A stretch of DNA of 64,000 nt from Methyloradius palustris (GTDB lineage: Bacteria; Pseudomonadota; Gammaproteobacteria; Burkholderiales; Methylophilaceae). Each line of letters starts with the position of its first letter. The stretch's first letter is position 1. Below the pieces are notes generated by a model that was not told the origin of the DNA, did not search any database, and saw only the letters and a program-made list of their open reading frames with translations. The stretch is taken from assembly GCF_019703875.1 (NCBI RefSeq), contig NZ_AP024110.1, positions 1,798,001-1,862,000 of the forward strand, written 5' to 3'. Positions 33,254 through 42,155 of the stretch are shown here, piece after piece. Made by a program: the position numbers and the translations under genes.

Positions 33254-33619
33254 TTATCCAATTACTTTTTTAACCACATCAATTAACCGCTTTGGGTCAA
33301 AAGGTTTTACCAGCCAACCTGTAGCACCCGCTGCACGCCCCTGCGCTTTCATTTCATCGCTGGATTCGGTCGTCAACATCAAAATTGGTACTGTTTTATA
33401 CGACTCCATGGCACGCAAAGATTTAATCAATGTCAGGCCATCCATATTAGGCATGTTTTGGTCAGTCAGCACCAAATCAACCACTTGGTTTCTGGCTTTA
33501 TTCAAGCCATCTTGGCCATCCACTGCCTCAATCACCTGATATCCAGCTGCATTAAGGCTGAATGCCACCATTTGCCTTAACGAACCAGAATCATCGACCG
33601 CTAAAATTGTTTTTGCCAT
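33254..33619 (-). CDS. cheY: CheY-like response regulator (second copy)
   Basis: A 121-residue single receiver: acidic pair in LAVDDSGSLRQM, phospho-acceptor D53 in LTDQNMPNMDG, Thr in MLTTESSDEMK and Lys in LVKPFDPKRL. It belongs to the TspT/CheY branch that accompanies cheA operons and differs clearly from cheY1. The upstream in-frame ATG at 33658 was rejected, because the ATG at 33619 has AGGGG upstream. It lies between the CheZ-like gene and cheA. It may be a phosphate sink or a second output. Confidence 0.93.
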   Translation of the reverse strand: MAKTILAVDDSGSLRQMVAFSLNAAGYQVIEAVDGQDGLNKARNQVVDLVLTDQNMPNMDGLTLIKSLRAMESYKTVPILMLTTESSDEMKAQGRAAGATGWLVKPFDPKRLIDVVKKVIG

Positions 33620-33714
33620 TGGTTTACCCCTGCGCTTGAGTAACTGCTTAAAAAGCAATCACCACGATTTGTTATATAAACGATTTTTAATGTCACACGC
33701 CACAACTGGTACTT

Positions 33715-34284
33715 TTAAAACAACTCAATATCACCACTATCCATATCTTGCTGGCTCACCGATTTACGTGACTCAGTGGTCAGTACATTACTTTTAAACC
33801 TAAGCGTCTGGTTAATGGATTCCAGCAACTTGGCAATATCCTCATTGCTGCTCGCATGATTCAAGGTATCACCATATTCATCAAGCGAAGTCAGTAATTC
33901 TTTCAACCCAGCAATCCGTTTGACGATTCGGGCAATTAGCTGCGCGGTCAAATCCTGGAATTGCAATCCAGTCACCGCAGTACCTACCTCATCTGCAATT
34001 TTCTGGCGGAATACCTCCAGTTGGGCTGCTTCAGTCTCAGACAGATTCTGCGCAGTCAGCATGACATCCAATGCTTTTTGTTGCGCAAGCACAGCATTGT
34101 GAATGGCAAAAAAACTGATACCCAGTTTTTCAATCGCCTCTGCCAATAAGGTAGTCGTTTGCGACAAGTCTGCTTCGACTTCAGCCAGATGACTTTCGCC
34201 ATTACTGGCTAGCTCTTGGAGCAGGCTTCTGAGTTCAGCCACATGCAATGTTTCGCTGGTCATTAAACTGATATCCATTTCCAT
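33715..34284 (-). CDS. CheZ-like chemotaxis protein
   Basis: A 189-residue, mostly helical protein containing QFQDLTAQLIARIVKRI. This reproduces the CheZ phosphatase motif, with D111 and Q115 at the catalytic spacing. The rest is only remotely like CheZ, and the C terminus is DMDSGDIELF instead of the CheZ docking peptide. It sits between motB and cheY2, so it probably acts on CheY2 or on a motor-linked pool of CheY-P. Start uncertain: Met1, Met3 or Met8, none with a strong ribosome site. Function inferred from the motif only. Confidence 0.7.
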   Translation of the reverse strand: MEMDISLMTSETLHVAELRSLLQELASNGESHLAEVEADLSQTTTLLAEAIEKLGISFFAIHNAVLAQQKALDVMLTAQNLSETEAAQLEVFRQKIADEVGTAVTGLQFQDLTAQLIARIVKRIAGLKELLTSLDEYGDTLNHASSNEDIAKLLESINQTLRFKSNVLTTESRKSVSQQDMDSGDIELF

Positions 34285-34311
34285 GAAATTAAAGTACCAA
34301 CTGAGAATGCA

Positions 34312-35241
34312 CTAATGTTGCCCTGCTGTTACCGCACTCAAATCTGGGCTTGTGTCATCTGAAGAAACATTCACAGATGCATCATCCTTGATAATGTCCT
34401 GCTCGGTCTTTTTATTCATGATAATAATGCTAATACGACGATTCACTGGATTGGTAGGATTAGCTTTATCGAACAATACAGCAGAAGCCAAGCCCACTAC
34501 ACGTAGCAATTTATCTTCCTCCATGCCACCTGCAATCAATTCACGGCGAGATGCATTTGCCCGGTCTGAAGACAACTCCCAATTACTGTAATACTTTTCA
34601 CCCGTTGGGTAAGGCACGGCATCTGTATGTCCAGACAAACTAATCTTGTTGGAAACTCCATTTAAGGTACCGCCCAATTCATGCAATATCTGTTTAGCAT
34701 AAGGTTGTAATTCGGCCTTGGCGGAAGCGAACATTGGTCTATTCTGGTCATCTACAATCTGTATGCGCAAACCTTCTGAAGTAATATCAATCAGCAGTTG
34801 GTTTTTAAACTTACTCAAAGTTACACTAGATGCTATTGCTTCTTCAATCCGCTTCTTTAATGCCTCTAGCTTTTCCATTTCAGCTTTTTCGACAGCTTCT
34901 TGGGCGCTTTTAAGATCAGGCTTTTTATCTTTAGGGGCATCTTCCTTTTTCGTCACTTGCCCCTGTTTTTTGGTGATGTTATTGCCACCGCCCTTCAACA
35001 CAGAATCACTAGCACCAGATCCATCACCACCTGCCATCGCCACTTTCAGCGGCGTTTTGAAATATTCGGATATGCCTTGCAAATCACCTTTGGCCGTTGA
35101 CCCTAGCAACCACATCAGCAAAAAAAACGCCATCATGGCTGTCACAAAGTCAGCGTAAGCAATTTTCCATGCGCCACCGTGATGACCCCCTGCGACTTTT
35201 TTTATGCGCTTTACAATAATCGGCTTGGTGTCTTCAGCCAT
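34312..35241 (-). CDS. motB: Flagellar stator protein MotB
   Basis: Peptidoglycan-anchoring stator subunit. A single membrane helix (about 28-48) carries the proton-carrying aspartate D31 in AYADFVTAMMAFFLLMWLLG. A plug/linker region with Lys/Glu-rich helix follows, then a C-terminal OmpA-like domain with LSGHTDAVPY, NWELSSDRANASRRELI and NRRISIIIM. Its 309 residues are normal. It follows motA by 57 bp. Confidence 0.96.
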   Translation of the reverse strand: MAEDTKPIIVKRIKKVAGGHHGGAWKIAYADFVTAMMAFFLLMWLLGSTAKGDLQGISEYFKTPLKVAMAGGDGSGASDSVLKGGGNNITKKQGQVTKKEDAPKDKKPDLKSAQEAVEKAEMEKLEALKKRIEEAIASSVTLSKFKNQLLIDITSEGLRIQIVDDQNRPMFASAKAELQPYAKQILHELGGTLNGVSNKISLSGHTDAVPYPTGEKYYSNWELSSDRANASRRELIAGGMEEDKLLRVVGLASAVLFDKANPTNPVNRRISIIIMNKKTEQDIIKDDASVNVSSDDTSPDLSAVTAGQH

Positions 35242-35298
35242 GGCTAGACCAACTTCTCGTATGCATATTGCTCATCAATTGAAACCATATCAAAACAC

Positions 35299-36159
35299 TT
35301 ATTTCGATTTTGCTTGTTTAACATGCTCTTCCAGCTCGCTGAACCCTGGACGCTCTGTGGAATAAAGCACTTTACGCCCAAACTCTACGGCGATCGCTGG
35401 CGCATAGCCATTAAGGCTAGCAAGCAAAGTTACTTTAACGGTCTGGAATAATTTGGAGGATTCATCAAGCTTCTGTTCCAGCAAGCCTGAAAGCGGCCCA
35501 ACGAACCCGTATGCAAGCAGAATACCGAGGAATGTACCTACCAGCGCATGCGCAATCAGCATGCCCAACTCTGAAGGTGGAATACCCACTGACTCCATGG
35601 TGTGCACTACGCCCATCACCGCAGCCACAATACCAAAGGCTGGCAGGCCATCGCCGATCTTAGCAATACAGTGAGCAGGAATTAAGCCTTCGTGATGATG
35701 CGTTTCGAGTTCGTTATCCATCAGGTTTTCGATTTGAAACGCATCCATGTTCCCCGAGATCATCAAACGCAAATAATCGGTAATGAATTCAGTTAGATGG
35801 TGATCTTTAAGGACTTCAGGATACTTGCTAAATAGCGCACTACTTTCAGGGTTTTCGACATCGTTTTCAATCGACATCAACCCGTCTTTACGAATTTTGC
35901 TGAGAATTTCAAAGAGGAGCGCAAGTAAATTCATATAACGCTGCTTGCTGGCTTTTGAGCCACCGAACAAGCTAGGTATACTTTTTAAAGTTGCTTTGAT
36001 TGACTTACCATCGTTACCAACAAAAAAAGCGCCTAAAGCGCCGCCCCCAATCATCAATAGCTCTAACGGCTGAAATAAAGCAGCCAAATGCCCACCCGCA
36101 AGAGCAAAACCACCGAAAACACTACCACATACAATGACGTACCCAATGATTACTAACAC
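35299..36159 (-). CDS. motA: Flagellar stator protein MotA
   Basis: Four-helix stator subunit that with MotB forms the proton channel. The N-terminal MLVIIGYVIVCGSVFGGFALAGGHLAAL, the cytoplasmic loop and the C-terminal GLPAFGIVAAVMGVVHTM and LLAYGFVGPLSGLL helices are intact. Its 286 residues fit the enteric-type MotA. It is first in a minus-strand block running through che genes to cheZ, with a sigma-28 promoter about 130 bp upstream. A second stator pair, MotCD, is encoded at 45274. Confidence 0.96.
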   Translation of the reverse strand: MLVIIGYVIVCGSVFGGFALAGGHLAALFQPLELLMIGGGALGAFFVGNDGKSIKATLKSIPSLFGGSKASKQRYMNLLALLFEILSKIRKDGLMSIENDVENPESSALFSKYPEVLKDHHLTEFITDYLRLMISGNMDAFQIENLMDNELETHHHEGLIPAHCIAKIGDGLPAFGIVAAVMGVVHTMESVGIPPSELGMLIAHALVGTFLGILLAYGFVGPLSGLLEQKLDESSKLFQTVKVTLLASLNGYAPAIAVEFGRKVLYSTERPGFSELEEHVKQAKSK

Positions 36160-36290
36160 GTTTTAGCCCCGAGTTTTATAGAAAGACTAGCTTTCACATT
36201 TATGAATATTGACTCAAGCATATCAAATTTGCATGTGAGGCGATTGCCAAATTAAAAGCACACTTACATGCTATCTCTACATCATCATGA

Positions 36291-36317
36291 TAATCGGCAT
36301 TATTAAGTAAAACTTAA
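36291..36317 (-). promoter_or_regulatory. Sigma-28 (FliA) promoter of the motA-che block
   Basis: On the minus strand, TTAAGTTT (36317-36310), an 11-nt spacer and GCCGATTA (36298-36291) match the FliA consensus TAAAGTTT-N11-GCCGATAA with one mismatch in each box. It lies about 130 bp before the motA ATG. Confidence 0.8.
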
Positions 36318-36352
36318 AATCTTTTAATTAATATAGTGCTATTGCCAATAAT

Positions 36353-37075
36353 TCACATTCTCCACACATAGAGCAATGGTAAATCCTCACGCACAGATAT
36401 ATCAATAGTTGCTGGCACCTGATCAATATTAAATTCGTAGCTGATGAGCAAGCTGCCTGGGCACATCTCACTTTTTGCTTTTTGCCAAAGCGCCGCCATG
36501 GCTGCAGGTGACAAATAGGCGAATACAACATCAAACTCAGAAAAATTGAGTGCATAGTAATCACCAAGTATAAATTTGGCTTTTGATCGCTGCAGTCTAG
36601 CCCGCACCACACTTATGAACCAAGGTAATGGTGCGATTTCAACCCCTAGAAAATAACTCTCCTGACGCTGCTTGGCCAAGTACATAGTTAAATCGCCCAG
36701 ACCACTACCAATATCAACCATGTGAATTGAGCTGCCTTGTGGGATTAACTCAGCGACATGCTTCCAGACCGCTGGGCGAGAGGGATAAAACGGGACTTGC
36801 GTTCGAAATGTAGTCCAATAGAGGCTTAAGCTAATCAAAAAACCAATTAAATAGAATTGCGTTGGCAAATGCAGGGCGAGCATGCCATATACCGCTAAAG
36901 GAAATACGAAATGAATATATCTCCACCAAACTGGCATACGAAGCAAGCTTGATAACCCAACTGTGAGTAATGACTGGAGTAGGACTAAGACAAAAACAGG
37001 TAACACCAACGAGAATAATTGATTGAATACCCAGAGTGAAAACAACAAGAAAACCAGCACACCAAACTGGATCAA
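36353..37075 (-). CDS. Membrane-anchored class I SAM-dependent methyltransferase
   Basis: A 240-residue protein with three to four N-terminal membrane segments (about 1-88) and a C-terminal Rossmann domain with the SAM motif HMVDIGSGLGDLTMYL (118-133), then VEIAPLPW and DVVFAYLSP. The substrate is unknown. It lies between motA and flhC but is separated from both by gene-free DNA. A strong terminator isolates it from flhDC, so a flagellar role is not implied. Confidence 0.78.
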   Translation of the reverse strand: MIQFGVLVFLLFSLWVFNQLFSLVLPVFVLVLLQSLLTVGLSSLLRMPVWWRYIHFVFPLAVYGMLALHLPTQFYLIGFLISLSLYWTTFRTQVPFYPSRPAVWKHVAELIPQGSSIHMVDIGSGLGDLTMYLAKQRQESYFLGVEIAPLPWFISVVRARLQRSKAKFILGDYYALNFSEFDVVFAYLSPAAMAALWQKAKSEMCPGSLLISYEFNIDQVPATIDISVREDLPLLYVWRM

Positions 37076-37162
37076 GATCGCTAAAGTGGCAGGTAAAAAA
37101 CGTTTTGAAATAATGAGGTCTTTAATGGATTTTTGAAATTAGTAAATATGCTTGTAGTAAAT

Positions 37163-37197
37163 AAGCAAAAGAGCTGCTCTAGGCAGCTCTTTTGCTT
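37163..37197. terminator. Strong bidirectional-type terminator after flhC
   Basis: A 15-bp perfect stem aagcaaaagagctgc/gcagctcttttgctt (37163-37177/37183-37197) with a 5-nt loop lies about 75 bp downstream of the flhC stop on the minus strand. Confidence 0.85.
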
Positions 37198-37272
37198 AAA
37201 ACTTGGGATTAGATTAAATCATGAAAGGCTTTAATTCAAGGTCTAATCTGCCCCATGCACAACCGATAACAA

Positions 37273-37827
37273 TCAGGCGATCATTTCAGCAGCATATTGA
37301 AGTTCTTTAGCTTTTTTGGTTTTACCAGCACGTGAAGGCACGTGGCATAAGTTGCAATAATAATCTTTGTTCAAATCGTAGGCATTCACTACAAATTCAC
37401 CACCGCAGCATGTGCAGGGCTGCATTTTCAACATTTTGCTCTCTACGAATCGCACTAATGTCCAAGCGCGGGTCAGTGATAATACGTGTTCATCAGAGGC
37501 TTCAGCCTCAACTTGTTGCAGATACAGGTGATAGGCTTTCATGATAGCCACAATGCCTTTAACTTCTGCATGCTTAAGCAAAAATCGATAGATATTCAGG
37601 AAGATTGAAGAGTGAATATTGGGTTGCCAAGTCAAGAACCAATCGGTTGAAAAAGGCAACATACCTTTAGGAGGCGAAATGCCTTTCAGTTCTTTATACA
37701 ACTTGATCAAGCGCTCTCGGGATAAAGTGGTTTGTGATTCCAGCAGTTGTAATCTTGCGCCTAATTTAATCAACTGCATGGCTAATTGAATCTGCTCTGA
37801 CTCGTTTACTACACTTTTCTTATCCAT
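37273..37827 (-). CDS. flhC: Flagellar master regulator subunit FlhC
   Basis: With FlhD it forms the FlhD4C2 activator of flagellar class II promoters. The zinc site cysteines are visible in PCTCCGGEFV and YYCNLCH near the C terminus. The N-terminal QIQLAMQLIKLGARLQLLE is conserved. An in-frame start at 37872 would add 15 residues. The ATG at 37827 has GGGAG at good spacing (184 residues). It is transcribed after flhD with 109 bp between them. Confidence 0.95.
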   Translation of the reverse strand: MDKKSVVNESEQIQLAMQLIKLGARLQLLESQTTLSRERLIKLYKELKGISPPKGMLPFSTDWFLTWQPNIHSSIFLNIYRFLLKHAEVKGIVAIMKAYHLYLQQVEAEASDEHVLSLTRAWTLVRFVESKMLKMQPCTCCGGEFVVNAYDLNKDYYCNLCHVPSRAGKTKKAKELQYAAEMIA

Positions 37828-37936
37828 GATGCACTCCCAATCTTTTGTGTTTGAGTAAACAATGCTACTCAAATAAAACTCAATTACGCGACACCCAAAA
37901 TGCTTTACTTATCAAATAAATCTTTACTGCCAATCT

Positions 37937-38254
37937 TTATGCGACTTCTTGTGCTTTTTGACCTGACATCAAGATAGCTGCATGTGCATTCGCTAACTGA
38001 CGGTCTTTCGTGTAGCTAGTCAACATCGTTAGAATCGTACTGTCTTCAAAACGGAAGCGAGCAAGCATCATGTTGGAACTACTAAGTTTAAGGAGTTGAG
38101 CGTTGCTCAGTGATTCAAGAAGATCAGCAATATCTTTGCTCAAACCCAAGCGAAAGATTGCAGATGCTTTATCAGAACGGATCATTTGTTGTGCAAGCAT
38201 TAAGTAGCTTAAGTTTGCATCTTTAATGTCAGACATTATTTCGTTTTCAGTCAT
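37937..38254 (-). CDS. flhD: Flagellar master regulator subunit FlhD
   Basis: A 105-residue helical partner of FlhC. NLSYLMLAQQMIRSDKASAIFRLG and the central LLSNAQ-like segment match FlhD. It is the first gene of flhDC, and the long AT-rich region upstream is the expected site of multi-signal control. Its presence makes FlhDC, rather than an FleQ-type regulator, the likely top of this flagellar hierarchy. Confidence 0.95.
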   Translation of the reverse strand: MTENEIMSDIKDANLSYLMLAQQMIRSDKASAIFRLGLSKDIADLLESLSNAQLLKLSSSNMMLARFRFEDSTILTMLTSYTKDRQLANAHAAILMSGQKAQEVA

Positions 38255-38901
38255 TTTGTGTGCCTCGCGTTAAAACGTTGTTGAATTGCAGTACGTGAGG
38301 CGTACTTTGGACTTTTGGAATTAAAGTAAATACTGGACGTTCGCTATATTTTTTGTAGGCGACACAGACACGCAAGAGTACAGTGTTTGTCTTACAAACA
38401 CTGCAGAGAGGCTATGGATATGGTTTAGAGCGGTACTACTGTTTAATAAAAATTAAAAATTATCTGTTCATTCCAAATATTTATTTACTTGTTACGGCAG
38501 CAAAAAACAAAACTTTAGGGTTTTCTGCAACATTTTTTAAAAAAATTAAAATTAAACGTTTTATGCAATTACACACTTGGTCGTTTAACTTTCATTTTTC
38601 TTACAATTTGTTTTACGGTAGTAATTCTGGAAACTTTAGGATTTATTTAAAATAAATTGAAAATAATTTAAATTTATTAATAAGTAATTGTTTTTATTTA
38701 AATAAATATTTAAATAATTTTCATATTTTCACTCTAATTCTTGTAAAAACTCTCTAATTTCATCAAATTTCGATGAAATTAAAGTCATCTCATAAAAAGA
38801 AAGCAGGCATTTCACCCTTTTATTCCACAGATGCAATGTTGTCTTCTCGCTAAATAATTGCTCCACGTCACAAGACCGAAGTTTATGGAGTTGGAAGCGA
38901 C
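38255..38901. promoter_or_regulatory. Divergent flhDC-flhB intergenic region (647 bp)
   Basis: Very AT-rich, with no credible gene; a 90-codon plus-strand frame and a minus-strand frame entering flhB look spurious. It must hold the flhDC promoter(s) and the flhB operon promoter. Two inverted repeats stand out: CAGTGTTTGT-ctt-ACAAACACTG (38381-38403) near flhD, and TAATTTCATC/GATGAAATTA (38756-38765/38773-38782) toward flhB. I could not identify a convincing FlhDC box by eye. Confidence 0.6.
38381..38403. repeat. Perfect inverted repeat upstream of flhD
   Basis: Ten-bp perfect arms CAGTGTTTGT/ACAAACACTG with a 3-nt spacer lie 127 bp before the flhD start. The symmetry and short spacer suit a dimeric repressor or activator binding to the flhDC promoter. 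The protein is unknown. Confidence 0.55.
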
Positions 38902-40080
38902 ATGGCTGAAGATAGCGATTTAGAGAAAACAGAACCAGCGACCCCCAAGCGCATTGAAAAAGCGCGGGCGGAAGGCGATGTTCCACGCTCTAAAGAACTT
39001 GGCACATGCACCCTATTACTTGCAGCTGGCCTGGGAATATTAATGCTGGGCTCTCATTTGAGCGCTGCCATGAAGCAGAACCTATCTAGTGGCTTAAGTT
39101 TTGAGAGACAAGCTGCATTCGATCCACAATTTCTATTGGTAAAAATCGCAGAAGCGCTTTTTGATCTATTAATTGCTTTTGCACCACTCGCTTTTCTACT
39201 GTTTGTAGTAAGCATCGGTTCGGCCCTTATATTAGGTGGCTGGAATGTCAGTGAAAAAGCATTTATTCCCAATTTCAATCGCCTCAACCCAATCAAGGGC
39301 TTCGGTAATTTTTTCTCAAAAAATTCTGCCGTTGAGCTGGTTAAGGCCATAGGGAAAACCCTGTTGGTAGGTTCTATCGCCTGCATGGTGATCTGGGGCG
39401 ATATAGACAAGATCATGGCACTATCTCTACAGCCTTTGCACACGGGCATAGGCATGGTGAATGATCTATTACTCAAAGGATTTCTGGCTATTGTGGGTGG
39501 GCTGGTATTGATTGCGGCTATCGATGTGCCTTGGCAACTGAAGAGCTATGCCGATAAGCTGAAGATGACCAAGGAAGAAATCCGCCAAGAATCTAAAGAG
39601 AGCGAAGGCAACCCTGAGATCAAGGCAAGAATCCGCCAGCAACAACGTGAAATCGCACGGCGCAGGATGATGTCTGAAATCCCTAAGGCTGATGTTGTCA
39701 TCACGAACCCAACCCACTATGCGGTAGCCATCAAATACTCTGAAAGCGGCATGCGCGCACCTGTGGTCGTGGCGAAAGGTTCTGATGCCATTGCATTGAA
39801 AATTCGCGAAATTGCTGGCGAACATAATATACCGACGCTTGAAGTGCCTAAGCTTGCGCGGGCTTTGTACGCACACACCGAGCTAGGCGATGAAATTCCA
39901 GAAGCACTTTACTCTGCTGTTGCAGAAATACTGGCTTATGTATTCCAGATGCGCATCTTTAAGAAAACTGGCGGTTTCCGTCCGGACACCCCGAATGAAG
40001 TGCCAGTACCAGACGAATTAGATCCACACAACGAACTCTTGGTCACCATTAACCCTAACTTGAAAGCGATTGCGTCATGA
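38902..40080 (+). CDS. flhB: Flagellar export switch protein FlhB
   Basis: Inner-membrane component of the flagellar type III export gate that switches from hook to filament substrates. Four membrane helices are followed by a cytoplasmic domain with the self-cleavage motif NPTH (269-272 in VVITNPTHYAVAIKY). Its 392 residues are normal. Its stop overlaps the flhA start by 4 bp. It is the first gene of the flhBAFG-fliA-motCD run. Confidence 0.97.
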   Translation: MAEDSDLEKTEPATPKRIEKARAEGDVPRSKELGTCTLLLAAGLGILMLGSHLSAAMKQNLSSGLSFERQAAFDPQFLLVKIAEALFDLLIAFAPLAFLLFVVSIGSALILGGWNVSEKAFIPNFNRLNPIKGFGNFFSKNSAVELVKAIGKTLLVGSIACMVIWGDIDKIMALSLQPLHTGIGMVNDLLLKGFLAIVGGLVLIAAIDVPWQLKSYADKLKMTKEEIRQESKESEGNPEIKARIRQQQREIARRRMMSEIPKADVVITNPTHYAVAIKYSESGMRAPVVVAKGSDAIALKIREIAGEHNIPTLEVPKLARALYAHTELGDEIPEALYSAVAEILAYVFQMRIFKKTGGFRPDTPNEVPVPDELDPHNELLVTINPNLKAIAS

Positions 40081-42155
40081 ACGCGCTTAATTTCAGTACC
40101 TGGCTAAATAAAGTCGGTGCACGTGCAGTAGCTGCGCCGCTGATTATTATCTTGTTACTGGCAATGATGATTTTACCATTGCCAGCCATTGTGCTTGATG
40201 TGCTCTTCAGCTTTAACATCGCTCTCGCTATCTTAGTATTGTTGATAGGTTTAAACACTTCCAAACCCCTCGACTTTATCGCGTTCCCAACCGTGTTACT
40301 CGTCACTACCATGCTGCGCTTGTCACTCAACGTAGCCTCTACCCGTGTAGTGCTGACGGAAGGCCACAACGGCCCAGATGCTGCAGGCAAGGTGATTGAA
40401 GCCTTTGGCCACTTCCTGATTGGCGGTAACTACACAGTGGGTATCGTAGTTTTCGTGATTCTGACCATCATCAACTTCACAGTAGTCACAAAAGGTGCTG
40501 GCCGTATCGCAGAAGTTGGGGCACGGTTTACCTTGGACGCCATGCCAGGTAAACAAATGGCGATCGATGCGGACTTGAACGCTGGCTTGATTGGTGAAGA
40601 TGACGCCCGTGCACGCCGCAAGGAAATCGGCCAGGAAGCTGAATTCTATGGCGCGATGGACGGCGCAAGTAAATACGTACGTGGTGATGCGATTGCTGGC
40701 ATCTTGGTTACCGTGATCAATATCATCGGCGGCTTGATTGTAGGTGTCGTACAGCACGATATGGGCTTTGCCGATGCAGTGAAGAATTACACCTTATTAG
40801 CCATTGGTGATGGCTTGGTGGCACAGATCCCATCACTGGTCATCTCAGTTGCTGCAGGTGTAGTCGTATCACGTGTGGCTAACAATCAGGACATCAGCGG
40901 CCAATTGATTAGCCAGTTGTTTACAAACTCGCGCGCCTTGTTTGTGACGGCTGGCATTGTGGGCGGCATGGGCATTATCCCTGGCATGCCCCATTTTGCG
41001 TTCATCCTGCTTGGACTCATCATCGCTGGCTTGGCTTACATGGTGAGCGAACAGAAGAAACATGACGACATACCTGTAGCAGAAGCTCCACCAGAAATCG
41101 CCCCTGAACCTGAAGAAGCTAGTTGGGGCGATGTGGTACCTGTCGATGTGATTGGCCTTGAAGTTGGCTATCGCCTGATCCCACTGGTGGATAAAGCCCA
41201 GGGCGGTGATCTGCTCAAGCGCATTAAAGGCCTGCGCAAAAAATTTGCGCAGGAAGTCGGTTTCCTGGCGCCTACCGTCCATATCCGCGATAACCTTGAA
41301 CTCAAGCCAGCCGCTTATCGGATTACGCTCAAAGGCGTTGAAATCGCCACAGGTGAATCGCACCATGGTCAGTTCCTCGCAATCAACCCTGGCATGGTGA
41401 CTGGTGCATTACCAGGCCCTATAACCAGCGACCCAGCCTTTGGGTTGCCAGCGGTCTGGGTAGATCAATCCATGCGTGACCAAGCACAAGGCATGGGTTA
41501 CACCGTGGTAGATACAAGCACGGTGATTGCAACACACCTTAACCATATCATTACCACCCATGCAGCTGAATTATTGGGCAGACAAGAAGTACAACAACTC
41601 ATAGACCATGTAGGTAAAGATTCACCCAAGCTGGTTGAAGATTTAGTACCCAAGATGTTGTCACTCGCTGTGATTCAAAAAGTATTGCAGAACCTGCTGA
41701 TTGAAGGCGTACACATCCGTGACATGCGCACCATTATCGAAACGCTGGCTGAGCATGCTGGCCGCACCCAAGATAGCAGTGAGCTGACTTCACTTGTGCG
41801 GGTTCAACTAGGTCGCGCGATTGTGCAACAGCTATTCCCTGCTGGGGACGAAGTTTCAGTAATGGCATTGGATGGCCATCTGGAACGCCTGCTCATACAA
41901 GCCATGCAAGTCAATAACTCGACTGGTGCAGCCATTGAGCCAGGCTTGGCTGAAACACTTGCCAGACAAACAGAACAAGCCTCAAGACAGCAAGAGCAAA
42001 TGGGCATGACGCCAGTATTACTGGTGCCAGCCGCCCTGCGCGCTGCGCTTGCCAAATTTTTACGTCGTGCAATCCCCAACCTTCGTGTGCTTTCGCATGA
42101 AGAACTCCCTGATACCAAAACCATCCGTGTTACTAGCCTTATTGGAGCGCAATAA
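40077..42155 (+). CDS. flhA: Flagellar export gate protein FlhA
   Basis: Largest export-gate subunit, forming the nonameric ring. An N-terminal membrane half with about eight helices includes the conserved FHIPEP-like LLRLSLNVASTRVVL and ARFTLDAMPGKQMAIDADLNAG. A cytoplasmic half (from about 350) docks chaperones and substrates. Its 692 residues are standard. It overlaps flhB and shares TAATG with flhF, so the three are translationally coupled. Confidence 0.97.
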   Translation: MNALNFSTWLNKVGARAVAAPLIIILLLAMMILPLPAIVLDVLFSFNIALAILVLLIGLNTSKPLDFIAFPTVLLVTTMLRLSLNVASTRVVLTEGHNGPDAAGKVIEAFGHFLIGGNYTVGIVVFVILTIINFTVVTKGAGRIAEVGARFTLDAMPGKQMAIDADLNAGLIGEDDARARRKEIGQEAEFYGAMDGASKYVRGDAIAGILVTVINIIGGLIVGVVQHDMGFADAVKNYTLLAIGDGLVAQIPSLVISVAAGVVVSRVANNQDISGQLISQLFTNSRALFVTAGIVGGMGIIPGMPHFAFILLGLIIAGLAYMVSEQKKHDDIPVAEAPPEIAPEPEEASWGDVVPVDVIGLEVGYRLIPLVDKAQGGDLLKRIKGLRKKFAQEVGFLAPTVHIRDNLELKPAAYRITLKGVEIATGESHHGQFLAINPGMVTGALPGPITSDPAFGLPAVWVDQSMRDQAQGMGYTVVDTSTVIATHLNHIITTHAAELLGRQEVQQLIDHVGKDSPKLVEDLVPKMLSLAVIQKVLQNLLIEGVHIRDMRTIIETLAEHAGRTQDSSELTSLVRVQLGRAIVQQLFPAGDEVSVMALDGHLERLLIQAMQVNNSTGAAIEPGLAETLARQTEQASRQQEQMGMTPVLLVPAALRAALAKFLRRAIPNLRVLSHEELPDTKTIRVTSLIGAQ

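Noticed and set aside
38383..38655. 90-codon frame in the AT-rich flhD-flhB gap
   Set aside because: No ribosome site, composition simply reflects AT-rich DNA (Phe/Lys/Tyr/Asn), and it overlaps a probable control palindrome.
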